From positions 248,001-312,000 of the forward strand of contig CATOSZ010000001.1 of NCBI GenBank assembly GCA_951812805.1: DNA of 64,000 nucleotides, read 5' to 3'. The DNA comes from an uncultured Alphaproteobacteria bacterium. Its GTDB lineage: Bacteria; Pseudomonadota; Alphaproteobacteria; GCA-2731375. Made by a program: the position numbers and the translations under genes. Shown here piece by piece: positions 34,493 to 42,585 of the stretch (positions are counted from its first letter, which is position 1; each line of letters begins with the position of its first letter). The notes under the pieces are model-generated. The model was not told the origin of the DNA, ran no database searches, and saw only the letters and a list, made by a program, of their open reading frames with translations.

Positions 34493-35762
34493 CGAGTTCG
34501 ATCCTCTCCCGCCCGCCCATGTAGGGGCGCAGCGCGTCCGGCAGCGTCACCGAACCATCCGCCTGTTGAAAATTCTCCAGCACCGCGACCATTGTCCGGC
34601 CGACCGCGAGGGCCGAGCCGTTCAGGCTGTGGGGGTGGCGCGTGCCCTTACCCTCGGCCGGGCGAAAGCGCGCATCCATGCGCCGGGCCTGGTAGTCCCC
34701 GCAATTCGAACAGCTGGAGATCTCGCGGTACATGCCCTGGCCCGGCAGCCAGACCTCGATGTCGTAGGTCTTGCGCGCCGCCGCACCCATGTCGCCGCTG
34801 GAGAGCAGCATGACCCGGTAGGGCAGGTCGAGGCGTTGCAGCACGGCTTCCGCGCAGGCGGTCATCCGCTCGTGTTCGTCCGCCGAGGCTTCCGGCGTGG
34901 TGAGCGAGACTAGCTCGACCTTGGAGAACTGGTGCAGGCGGATCATGCCGCGGGTATCGCGGCCCGCCGCCCCGGCTTCCGAGCGGAAACAGGGGGTATA
35001 GGCGGCGAAGCGCAGCGGCAGCTCCGCCTCTTCCAGGATCCGTTCCCGGACCAAGTTGGTGAGCGGCATCTCCGCTGTCGGGATCAGGTAGAAGCCGTCC
35101 GTCGTCTGGAACAGGTCCTCGGCGAATTTCGGCAGGTTGCCGGTGCCGAAGGCCGTGTGCTCGCGCACCAAATAGGGCGGGCTGACTTCCAGGTAGCCGA
35201 ACTCCTCGGTGTGCAGGTCGAGCATGTAGTGCGCCAGCGCCCGCTCCAGCCGCGCGAGCCGGCCGCTCAACAGCGCGAAGCGCGCGCCCGACAGCCGCGA
35301 GGCGGCCTCGAAGTCCATCTCGCCGAAGGCTTCGCCCAACTCGAAATGCTGGCGCGGCTCGTACTCGAAGCCGCGCGGGTCGCCGTGGCGGCGGAGCTCG
35401 ACGTTGGCGTCCTCGTCCGCACCGACCGGCACGTCATCGGCCGGCAGGTTGGGCAAGCCGACCAGCAGCTCGCGCATTGCCTCGTCGGCCTGCCGGACCG
35501 TGTCTTCCGCCTCGCCGATAGAGGCCTTGAGGCCGGACACCTCGGCGATCAGGTCCGCCGCGTCTTCGCCCTGGGACTTTGCCCGGCCGATCAGTTTGGA
35601 GGCCTCGTTGCGCCGCGCCTGACTGTCCTGCAGGCGGGTCGTCGCGGCACGGCGCGCCGCGTCGATCTCCGCAAGTCGACCGGCGAGCGGGTCGAGCCCG
35701 CGCTTGGCGAGACCCTGGTCGAAGGCCTCCGGGTTTTCGCGTATCCAGCGAATGTCAAACAT
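34485..35762 (-). CDS. serS: Seryl-tRNA synthetase
   Basis: The 425-residue class II synthetase begins [15 protein letters not shown], has an N-terminal coiled-coil arm (about 30-110), and class II motif 2 in [21 protein letters not shown] near 260-280. The C-terminal motif 3 reads [21 protein letters not shown] 35762 is the family start; an extra 75 codons upstream would be unrelated sequence. It charges serine to tRNA-Ser and tRNA-Sec. It lies 52 nt downstream of the ATP12 gene. Confidence 0.97.
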   Translation of the reverse strand: MFDIRWIRENPEAFDQGLAKRGLDPLAGRLAEIDAARRAATTRLQDSQARRNEASKLIGRAKSQGEDAADLIAEVSGLKASIGEAEDTVRQADEAMRELLVGLPNLPADDVPVGADEDANVELRRHGDPRGFEYEPRQHFELGEAFGEMDFEAASRLSGARFALLSGRLARLERALAHYMLDLHTEEFGYLEVSPPYLVREHTAFGTGNLPKFAEDLFQTTDGFYLIPTAEMPLTNLVRERILEEAELPLRFAAYTPCFRSEAGAAGRDTRGMIRLHQFSKVELVSLTTPEASADEHERMTACAEAVLQRLDLPYRVMLLSSGDMGAAARKTYDIEVWLPGQGMYREISSCSNCGDYQARRMDARFRPAEGKGTRHPHSLNGSALAVGRTMVAVLENFQQADGSVTLPDALRPYMGGRERIELDG

Positions 35763-35814
35763 CTTGTCCGGCCCTCGGCCCCGGCGGCGGGGCCCCTCTG
35801 TCATGGATCGCGAC

Positions 35815-36537
35815 TTATACTGAGGGGTCCGGGGTCCGTCCACCTCGCGCGAGGTCGAGGAAACGGGCGGCATCGCGGAATGCCGTGCGGCGGCGGGTTC
35901 GCCGGTCCTCCGCCTCCTCGTCGCGACCCCAGAACTTGGCTTGATGTTCCTCGTCGACCTCGGCGGCGGTCCAGGCGGCTTCGACATCGATTCGACCCCG
36001 GCTGAGCGCGAGCGCGATCAGAACCGAGCCCGAGAGGGTGGTGAATTCGTGCAGCGCCGTCAGTTCCATGTCGTCGTGCGCGGCGACCAGGGCGCGGATC
36101 GCGGCCAGGGTTTCCGGCTCCTGGCTCAACGGCATGATCCCGGCCGTCGCCAGCAGCTCGATGCCGTGCGTCTCGGCCAGCCAGGCCCGCAGCGGCGTCC
36201 AATGGGCGGCCTGCGCCGCGACCAGGTCCGGCGGCTCGTCGGCGAGGTAGCTCACCATGTCGGTCTCGCCATAGGCGGCGATGGTGGCGACGGCATGGTC
36301 GCGTTCCTGGCGGACCCGGTCGATGCTTGTGTTGGCGAGGGTCAGCATCGGCATGTCGGCCGGCACGATCTCCTCGCCCTGCGCCCGCCATTCCGCGACC
36401 ACCGCCTCGGCCAGCGCCGCCGTCGGCAGGATCAGCGCCGCGCGCAGCGGCGTGCGCACCGGGCGGCCGTCCAGCAGGATTTCGTGGCCACCATTCTCCC
36501 GCACGCGCAGCGTCGCGTCCTTGTAGAACCGCTTCAT
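35815..36537 (-). CDS. ATP12 chaperone family protein (F1-ATPase assembly)
   Basis: The 240-residue protein matches the ATP12/ATPAF2 family: N-terminal KRFYKDATL, then [30 protein letters not shown] sequence, [11 protein letters not shown] near residue 47, and a helical C-terminal domain with [11 protein letters not shown]. Mitochondrial Atp12 binds the F1 alpha subunit during ATP synthase assembly; alphaproteobacterial members are presumed to do likewise. Its start overlaps the stop of the HAD phosphatase gene by 4 nt (ATGA). Confidence 0.9.
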   Translation of the reverse strand: MKRFYKDATLRVRENGGHEILLDGRPVRTPLRAALILPTAALAEAVVAEWRAQGEEIVPADMPMLTLANTSIDRVRQERDHAVATIAAYGETDMVSYLADEPPDLVAAQAAHWTPLRAWLAETHGIELLATAGIMPLSQEPETLAAIRALVAAHDDMELTALHEFTTLSGSVLIALALSRGRIDVEAAWTAAEVDEEHQAKFWGRDEEAEDRRTRRRTAFRDAARFLDLARGGRTPDPSV

Positions 36538-37232
36538 GGCGTGTCCGCCAGCCAGCGAAAAATGGCTTGTTCGAGGGCGTCGACCGTATCCACGGTCCGG
36601 GCGGCACCCGTCGCCCGCAAAGCCTCGGCCCCGTGCGAACCCCAGGTCACGCCGATGGCATGGACGTTCGCATTACGGCTCATCTCCATGTCGAAGGTGG
36701 CATCCCCGATCATCAGCGCGCGTGCGGCCATCACGCCCGCCTCCGCCAGCGCCGTCTCCAGCATCGCCGGGTGCGGCTTGCCGGGATGGCGATCACCGGT
36801 CTGCAGCGTGACGAAGCGGTCCTCCAGCCCGTTCAGCGCGAGGATGGGATCGAGCGAGCCGCGCGAGCGCCCGGTGCAGACGCCGAGCAGGTTCGCCCCG
36901 CCATCGACCCGTTTCAGCACGTCCATCATGCCTTCGAAGGGGCGGGGAACGCCGCCCGGTTCGGCGAAGAATCGCTTGAAGATTTCCCGGTACGTCGTTG
37001 CGATAGCGTGTGGGTCGTCGTTCGACGCCGCCGGCAACAGGACGTCTATCCCCGCCGCCAGGTCCATGCCGATGATCGCCGAGGTCTCCGCCGGCGAGGG
37101 GGGCGTCAGGTCGTGCGCTTCGAACGCCGCGGCCATCGTCCGTGCGATCAGCGGCTGGCTGTCGACCAGCGTGCCGTCGCAATCGAAGACGATCAGGCGA
37201 AGCGGGGTACTGCGGGAATTTGCTGGGTACAT
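36534..37232 (-). CDS. HAD-superfamily hydrolase (phosphoglycolate phosphatase-like)
   Basis: The 232-residue protein has the HAD nucleophile motif FDCDGTLVDSQ with Asp17 and Asp19, a helical cap domain, motif II GVCTGRS near 118, Lys in GKPHPAML near 150, and motif IV MIGDATFDMEMSRNANV near 173-189. This is the subfamily IA pattern used by Gph-type phosphatases. Start at 37232 is preferred because it falls 2 nt after the retropepsin stop. It overlaps the ATP12 gene downstream. Confidence 0.9.
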   Translation of the reverse strand: MYPANSRSTPLRLIVFDCDGTLVDSQPLIARTMAAAFEAHDLTPPSPAETSAIIGMDLAAGIDVLLPAASNDDPHAIATTYREIFKRFFAEPGGVPRPFEGMMDVLKRVDGGANLLGVCTGRSRGSLDPILALNGLEDRFVTLQTGDRHPGKPHPAMLETALAEAGVMAARALMIGDATFDMEMSRNANVHAIGVTWGSHGAEALRATGAARTVDTVDALEQAIFRWLADTP

Positions 37233-37234
37233 GG

Positions 37235-37672
37235 CTAGAAGCGCTCCGTCAGATCGGCGGAGCGAACTGTGAAATTCACCTTGTCGTTGACCGTATCCCA
37301 ATCCATCCGCCAATGCTTGAGGATGTCTCGGCCGAGTAAGGACTTTACGCCTTCCAAGTCGGGCTTCGGCGGGATGATGTCTATGGTAAGGGCGTAGTGA
37401 TGGAGGCGCCTTCGCCGGGTATCGACGAAAGTGAGTGTGGCGGCCTCGAGAAATGTTTGTGTTATACCGCCAACGCCTGTAGCGACGTCCGCATATCGAA
37501 GTCGCGCATAGTCCAAGCCGATATTTCGCCCATCGATCGGCATCAATGTCGTCGAATCGGCACCCGTATCCACCAGGAACGAGATGCGGCTGAAGAGGCC
37601 TTGATGCGACAAGTAGAGATCGCCCTCCAGGTAGGGGGCGCCGGAGGTATCGCCGATGCGGCCGACGATCAC
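37235..37672 (-). CDS. Retropepsin-like aspartic protease domain protein
   Basis: The 145-residue protein has the single-lobe aspartic protease signature FLVDTGADSTTL, with catalytic Asp35, and the later LLGRDIL motif near residue 114 that forms the psi-loop partner. A functional enzyme would be a homodimer, as in retroviral proteases. There is no signal peptide or anchor. It follows a small DUF5678-like gene by 3 nt and precedes the HAD gene by 2 nt. Base composition is lower in G+C than its neighbours, which suggests acquisition by transfer. The target is unknown. Confidence 0.82.
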   Translation of the reverse strand: MIVGRIGDTSGAPYLEGDLYLSHQGLFSRISFLVDTGADSTTLMPIDGRNIGLDYARLRYADVATGVGGITQTFLEAATLTFVDTRRRRLHHYALTIDIIPPKPDLEGVKSLLGRDILKHWRMDWDTVNDKVNFTVRSADLTERF

Positions 37673-37675
37673 GGC

Positions 37676-37966
37676 TTATAAGATCAAGGTTCGCGGCTTG
37701 CGCTCGATCAGGCGGATAATCAGCTTGAAGCGCGGGATGCCAAGACGGTCGACCTTGGAAAGCAGATCATCGAGGGTTTCGGCCGATGCCCTGACCCCTT
37801 CCTTTGCCACGGCTATCCACTTGTCGGGATATTGATCGATCAATCGTGGCTGGTCACTGGAGAGGCGTTTTGCGGCTTCGCTGAATTCCGTCAAGCCGGA
37901 CGCCACTTCTCGTCCGGACTCCCTTCGAAGCGCAAGCATCTGTTCGACGGCCGCTCTCCCGTGCAT
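37676..37966 (-). CDS. Small protein, possibly DUF5678-like, paired with the retropepsin
   Basis: The 96-residue cytoplasmic protein has an N-terminal helix (about 1-36), then LIDQYPDKWIAVAKEGV (about 41-58), a helix ASAETLDDLLSKVDRLG and a strand-rich, basic end (IIRLIERKPRTLIL). The YPDKWIAV pattern followed by a helix resembles DUF5678 proteins, which I recall being encoded beside retropepsin-like genes; this assignment is from memory and moderate. The 3-nt gap to the protease gene indicates one transcript. A substrate or partner role for the protease is possible. Confidence 0.6.
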   Translation of the reverse strand: MHGRAAVEQMLALRRESGREVASGLTEFSEAAKRLSSDQPRLIDQYPDKWIAVAKEGVRASAETLDDLLSKVDRLGIPRFKLIIRLIERKPRTLIL

Positions 37967-38101
37967 GTCTTCTTCCCAGCTCTACGAACCCTATGCTCGA
38001 AGTGTAACACAGCGACAATCTGATCAAGGGGCGCCAACGTTGATTGTCGCAGCTCACTTTCCATATGCAACTTCCACGCACCGTTCGTGCGGGTCTTCGC
38101 T

Positions 38102-39385
38102 CTACCCGAATGCCAGGTCGGGCAGGAACGTCACCAGGATCGGGAATGCCGAGATCAGCACCAGTACGATCACATAGGTGAACAGGAACGGAATCACCGC
38201 GACCGATATTCGGTCTATGCCGAGGTTGGTCAATCTCGCCGCGACGAACAGGTTGGCGCCCACCGGCGGGGTCAGGAAGCCGATTTCGCAGGCGATCACC
38301 ATCAGGATGCCGAAGACGATCGGGTCGACGCCGGCGGAGACGGCGATGGGGAGCATTAGCGGCGTCAGCAGGATGATCTGGGCGATCGATTCCAGGAACA
38401 TGCCGGTGATGATCAGCACGGCCGAAATCACCATGAGCAGGATAAAGCCGCTGCCGGTGAAGCCGATCAGGAATTCGCCGATCAGTTCCGGCACGTCCAT
38501 CAGGCTCATCAGTTCGCCGAAGGCCTTGGCCGGGCCGACGATGATCAGCACGGCGCCGGAGATCATCGCCGTCGTCTTCAAACAGCCGACGATCGCCTCG
38601 AGCGTCAGTTCGCGATAGACGAAGAGGCCGACGACGAGGGCATAGACCACCGCGACGGAGGCCGCCTCCGTTGGCGTGAAGACGCCGGAATAGATGCCGC
38701 CCAGGATCAGGAAGGGCGCGCCGATCGCCCATTTGCCGTCCCAGGTCGCTTTGCCCACCTGGCGCCAGGTGAAGGGATGGTCGCCGCCGCCGTAGCCGCG
38801 CTTCTTCGCGATCATGTAGGTGCAGACCATCAGCAGGGCGCTGGCGACGATGCCGGGAATGATGCCGGCGAGGAACAGCCTGGGGATCGAGTTGTCCGAG
38901 ACGATGCCGAAGATGATCATCAGGTTGGAGGGCGGAATGAGGCTGCCGAGCGCGCCGCCGGAGGCGGCGATGGCGCCGCCGAAAGCGGGGTTGTAGCGCT
39001 CCTTGATCATGGCGGGGATCATCACCGCGCCGATCGCCGCCGTGGTCGCCGGGCCGGAGCCCGAAAGGGCGGCGAAGAAGGTACAGCCGAGCACCGCGAC
39101 CAGGCCGAGACTGCCGGTGAAGTTGCCGATCAGCGATTGCGCGATGGCGACGATACGCAGCGCCAGGCCGCCCCGCTCCATCAGCGAACCGGCGAAGACG
39201 AAGAGCGGTACGGTCAGCAGGGGAAACGGCTCAACGCCGGTGTACATCGCTTGGGCGATGGCGACGAAGGGCGTGTCGATCATGTAGTAGCCGACGACCG
39301 TGCCGATCGCGACCGAGATGGGAATGGGCACACCGAGCGCGATTGCGCCGATGAGCGCGGCGAACATCAGCCAGACTTCAGTCAT
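38102..39385 (-). CDS. TRAP transporter large permease (DctM-type)
   Basis: The 427-residue polytopic protein begins TEVWLMFAALIGAIALGVPI and contains the family segments FVFAGSLMERGGLALRIV, GSGPATTAAIGAVMIPAM and LIPPSNLMIIFG, with about 12 hydrophobic helices. It forms the ion-coupled channel of a tripartite ATP-independent periplasmic transporter. ATG 39385 overlaps the small permease gene by 8 nt. It belongs to the dctP-dctQ-dctM set and has a dioxygenase gene upstream. Confidence 0.93.
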   Translation of the reverse strand: MTEVWLMFAALIGAIALGVPIPISVAIGTVVGYYMIDTPFVAIAQAMYTGVEPFPLLTVPLFVFAGSLMERGGLALRIVAIAQSLIGNFTGSLGLVAVLGCTFFAALSGSGPATTAAIGAVMIPAMIKERYNPAFGGAIAASGGALGSLIPPSNLMIIFGIVSDNSIPRLFLAGIIPGIVASALLMVCTYMIAKKRGYGGGDHPFTWRQVGKATWDGKWAIGAPFLILGGIYSGVFTPTEAASVAVVYALVVGLFVYRELTLEAIVGCLKTTAMISGAVLIIVGPAKAFGELMSLMDVPELIGEFLIGFTGSGFILLMVISAVLIITGMFLESIAQIILLTPLMLPIAVSAGVDPIVFGILMVIACEIGFLTPPVGANLFVAARLTNLGIDRISVAVIPFLFTYVIVLVLISAFPILVTFLPDLAFG

Positions 39386-39908
39386 GGATCTGGACCTCGC
39401 CGCCATCGGTCTCGGGAACCAGTGGTTCGTCGTAACGATACCAGCGGTAATAGACCTGGATCATCCGCAGCGTCATCAGGGCGAAGCCGAACACCAGGCA
39501 GAGATAGGGCCATTGCTGGCCGATGCCGAGAACCGGGGATTCGAACCGATGCTGGAACATGGAGTAGTCGAGCAGGATGCTCTGCCAGGTGAGGAATACG
39601 GCAAAAACGAACCAGATGAGGTCGCTCAGCATCGTCAGCGCGAGCTTGATCTTGCCCGGGAACAGGTTGATCAGGTTCATCACCCGGATATGCGCGCGCT
39701 CGCGCACCGCCCAGGCGGTCGACAGATAAACCGACCACAGCATGGCGTAGACGGCGATTTCATCGGACCAGGAAACGGGAGCCTCGAAGACGTAGCGCCG
39801 AACCACCTGAAAGAACACCAGGAAGGTCATGACCAACACGCAGACGCCGGCGATGAGCTCTTCCGTTCGGCGTTCCAAGAACGACCAGATGCGGGCGGGC
39901 AGGCTCAT
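39378..39908 (-). CDS. TRAP transporter small permease (DctQ-type)
   Basis: The 176-residue membrane protein has four helices. Family features are FFQVVRRYVFEAPVSWSDEIAVYAMLW around residues 43-69 and AHIRVMNL near 82. It bridges the large permease in the inner membrane. ATG 39908 is preferred over an upstream in-frame start because the longer version extends into the hairpin that separates it from the binding-protein gene. Confidence 0.92.
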   Translation of the reverse strand: MSLPARIWSFLERRTEELIAGVCVLVMTFLVFFQVVRRYVFEAPVSWSDEIAVYAMLWSVYLSTAWAVRERAHIRVMNLINLFPGKIKLALTMLSDLIWFVFAVFLTWQSILLDYSMFQHRFESPVLGIGQQWPYLCLVFGFALMTLRMIQVYYRWYRYDEPLVPETDGGEVQIHD

Positions 39909-39933
39909 GGGCTGGACCCCGGTTCCGTGGAGC

Positions 39934-39987
39934 AAAAAGGCAAAGCGGGGCGCCCCCGTGGGAGCGCCCCGCCAAACCCGGTTTGGC
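39934..39987 (-). terminator. Strong hairpin between the TRAP binding-protein and permease genes
   Basis: A nine-base GC stem (39945-39953 with 39964-39972) and a smaller adjoining hairpin (39973-39987) lie just past the binding-protein stop. On the minus strand the large stem is followed by a T-rich stretch (complement of 39934-39938). It probably ends most transcripts after dctP, allowing only partial read-through into the permeases. Confidence 0.75.
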
Positions 39988-39990
39988 CGA

Positions 39991-40995
39991 TCAGTTGCTT
40001 TCGGCCGCCGCGTTGATCGCCTTGATCAACTCGACATACTCGGCGCCGCGCTTCTCGGCGAACTCGTTGTGGACCTTGGCGGCCGCCTTGATGAACGGCT
40101 TCTTGTCCGGATGCGTGAATTTGACGCCCGAGGCTTCCAGCTTCTTGGTGACGCCGGCGAGGCCGCGCAGCGTGTGCTCGCGGGCGGCGGCAGCGGCGAT
40201 GTCGGCCGCCATCTGCAGCATTTCCTTCTGGTCGTCGTTCAGCTTCTTCATGAACTTGTCGCTGACGAAGAAGGGAGGGGCGAGGGCGAAGTGGCCGGTC
40301 ATCGCCACATGCTTGGCGACCTCGTGGAACTTCTGCGAATAGATCACGTCGACCGGCAGGTCGCCGCCGTCGACCGTGCCCGTCTGCACCGCCGTCAGGG
40401 TTTCCGACCAAGCCATCGGCACCGGATCCGAGCCGAACGCCTTGTAGGTGTCGACCATCACGACGTTCTTCGGCACCCGGTACTTCAGCGGGCGGAAGTC
40501 CTCGATCGAGTTGATCGCCGTCTTGGTGTTGTAGACGTGGCGGAAGGACACCAGCGAGATCTTCACCAGATGCACGCCGGCCGTCTCGGCCATGTTGCCC
40601 CAGATCTTCTGGCCGACCGGGCCGTCGACGACGCGCAGTGCGTGCTCGTAGCTCTGCAGCATGTAAGGCAGCACCAGCAGGTCGATCTTCGGGTAGAACG
40701 GGCCTGCGTTGTTCTGCGCGATCAGCGTCCCGTCGAGGGTGCCGAGCTGCAGCTTTTTGAACATGTCCTGCTCGCCGCCCATCTTGAAGCAGCAATGGAC
40801 CTTCACCTTGATCTCGCCGCCGGAGAGGTTGGTCAACCGCTCGGCGAAGGTGTTCATGAAGGTGCCGTAGGGGTGGGCGTCGCTGGTCGCATAACCGATG
40901 TTCATCAACATCTTGGCCGACGCGGTCGTCGCCGCGGCGGCCATGCCGATCGAGAGGGCGGCGAGCGCCACTCCAAAGCCTAGTTTTCTGATCAC
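39991..40995 (-). CDS. TRAP transporter periplasmic substrate-binding protein (DctP-type)
   Basis: The 334-residue protein has a Sec signal peptide (about residues 1-27, ending TTASA) and a DctP fold with YATSDAHPYGTFMNTFAERL near 33-52. The substrate-binding Arg region is expected near RPLKYRVPKN (about 165), and TVDGGDLPVDVIYS lies near 205. It delivers the solute to the two permeases. The upstream 2-oxoglutarate dioxygenase suggests a carboxylate or sulfonate that is then oxidised, but the ligand cannot be predicted. Confidence 0.92.
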   Translation of the reverse strand: MIRKLGFGVALAALSIGMAAAATTASAKMLMNIGYATSDAHPYGTFMNTFAERLTNLSGGEIKVKVHCCFKMGGEQDMFKKLQLGTLDGTLIAQNNAGPFYPKIDLLVLPYMLQSYEHALRVVDGPVGQKIWGNMAETAGVHLVKISLVSFRHVYNTKTAINSIEDFRPLKYRVPKNVVMVDTYKAFGSDPVPMAWSETLTAVQTGTVDGGDLPVDVIYSQKFHEVAKHVAMTGHFALAPPFFVSDKFMKKLNDDQKEMLQMAADIAAAAAREHTLRGLAGVTKKLEASGVKFTHPDKKPFIKAAAKVHNEFAEKRGAEYVELIKAINAAAESN

Positions 40996-41064
40996 GCGTT
41001 CTTTCCTCGAATGGGATGGTTTGGGTCGGCGGCCACGATGGGGGAGCGTGGCCCGCGCGCCTCG

Positions 41065-41967
41065 TCAGTAGGGTCGATCCCCCAGAACGGTTACGCGGTG
41101 CATGCGCCGGCGCTGGCCGGGATAGTCGTTGACGGCATAGTGCTGGACGGCCCGGTTGTCCCAGAAGGCGACGGAGCCCGGGCGCCAGCGGAACCGGCAA
41201 CAAAAATCCGGCATCGTCGCGTGGACGTAGAGCCGCTCCAGGATCGGCCGGCTTTCCGCCTCGCTCAATCCAGCCAGGCGGATGGTGAAGTTGCCGTTGA
41301 CATAAAGGCCCTTGCGCCCGGTTTCCGGATGGGTGCGGAAGATCGGATGCTCGATCTCGCGCAGGTGATCCTCGTTCGGTTGCAACGCGGTGCCGGCATC
41401 TTCGCCGTAGCGGGCCGCGAAGCTGCCCTGCGTGCCGTAGATCGGCGCGGCGCTGTGCACGGCCTTGCGGCCTTCCAGCATCTCGCGCAGGCCCTCCGAC
41501 AGGGTCTCGTAGGCGAGGTACTGGTTGGCGAACAGGGTATCGCCGCCGGCCTCGGGGACTTCGAGCGCATAAAGGATCGAACCGAGCGGTGGGGTGTCGT
41601 GATAGGTGACGTCGGAATGCCAGGTGCCGCCGAAATTGACCCGCTCGTCCTCCGTCTTGAGGATTTCGATGACCTCGGGGCATTCGGGCAGGCCCTTGAC
41701 GAACTCGTGCACGTGCAACTCGCCGAAGCGGCGGCCGACGTCGCGCAGCCGTTCCGGCGTCAGCGTCTGGTCGCGGAAGAACACCACGAGGTTCTCCAGC
41801 AGCGCACGGCGGATTTCGGCGACCACCACGTCGTCGAGCGGGGCGGCTAGGTCGACGCCCCCGAGCACCGCCCCGATGGTGCCGGTGAGGGGCGAAACCT
41901 CGATGTGAGAATAGCTGCCGACATCGCGAAGCGCGTTTCCGACGTCGTGGCGATAGGCGACGTTCAT
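41065..41967 (-). CDS. TauD/TfdA-family 2-oxoglutarate-dependent dioxygenase
   Basis: The 300-residue enzyme has the iron-binding HxD in TWHSDVTY (His about 117, Asp about 119), a distal His and 2-oxoglutarate-binding Arg in QRRRMHRVTV near the C-terminus (about 286-295), and the family stretch WDNRAVQHYAVNDYPG. It is full length. It lies 69 nt upstream of a TRAP transporter set on the same strand. Taurine or another sulfonate, an alkyl sulfate, or an aryloxyalkanoate are family substrates; none is favoured by the sequence. Confidence 0.9.
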   Translation of the reverse strand: MNVAYRHDVGNALRDVGSYSHIEVSPLTGTIGAVLGGVDLAAPLDDVVVAEIRRALLENLVVFFRDQTLTPERLRDVGRRFGELHVHEFVKGLPECPEVIEILKTEDERVNFGGTWHSDVTYHDTPPLGSILYALEVPEAGGDTLFANQYLAYETLSEGLREMLEGRKAVHSAAPIYGTQGSFAARYGEDAGTALQPNEDHLREIEHPIFRTHPETGRKGLYVNGNFTIRLAGLSEAESRPILERLYVHATMPDFCCRFRWRPGSVAFWDNRAVQHYAVNDYPGQRRRMHRVTVLGDRPY

Positions 41968-42224
41968 CCGGGATCTCTTTCTCGTTCGCGGCCAGGCAGC
42001 CGAGCCCGGTCACACGTGGCGATATGTTGAGAATTTCACTTCTGCGCCCGACACCTTTCACCCTCCCAAGGTCTGGTGTCGGCACTTCCCCCGAGCGGCG
42101 CGCATTACCCTGCGCGTCCTGTCCCCGGCGCGCATGTTCCGATGGCAACGGCCGTGCCGTCAATCGAATTTGACATATTTTCGCGAATTATTTGTCCGCT
42201 ATGAGAAATCAGGCCCGCCCGATT

Positions 42225-42563
42225 TCAAAGCGCCTCGTCGTTCTCCTCGCCGGTGCGGATGCGCACCGCGCGGGTCGCGTCGTAGACGAAGATCTTGCCG
42301 TCGCCGATCTGGCCGGTGTGGGCGGCGGACTGGATCGCCCCGACGACCTGGTCGGCTTGCCCGTCCTCCACGACGACCTCGATCTTGATCTTCGGCAGGA
42401 AGTTCACGACGTATTCGGCACCGCGGTAGATCTCGGTGTGGCCGCCCTGGCGGCCGTAACCCTTGACCTCGCTCACCGTCATGCCGTGTACGTCCACCCC
42501 GGTCAGCGCATCGCGGACTTCGTCCAGCTTGTGCGGCTTGATCACCGCCATCACGAACTTCAT
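42225..42563 (-). CDS. glnK: Nitrogen regulatory protein P-II (GlnK-type)
   Basis: The 112-residue PII signal protein has the T-loop KGYGRQGGHTEIYRGAEY, with the uridylylation Tyr at position 51, and the C-loop signature TGQIGDGKIFV near 83-93. It senses ATP/ADP and 2-oxoglutarate and docks on AmtB to block ammonium entry. It starts 22 nt after the amtB stop, so amtB is first in this operon. An upstream in-frame Met lies inside amtB and is not used. Confidence 0.95.
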   Translation of the reverse strand: MKFVMAVIKPHKLDEVRDALTGVDVHGMTVSEVKGYGRQGGHTEIYRGAEYVVNFLPKIKIEVVVEDGQADQVVGAIQSAAHTGQIGDGKIFVYDATRAVRIRTGEENDEAL

Positions 42564-42585
42564 GGTCTCGCTCCCCCTGTGGTTG

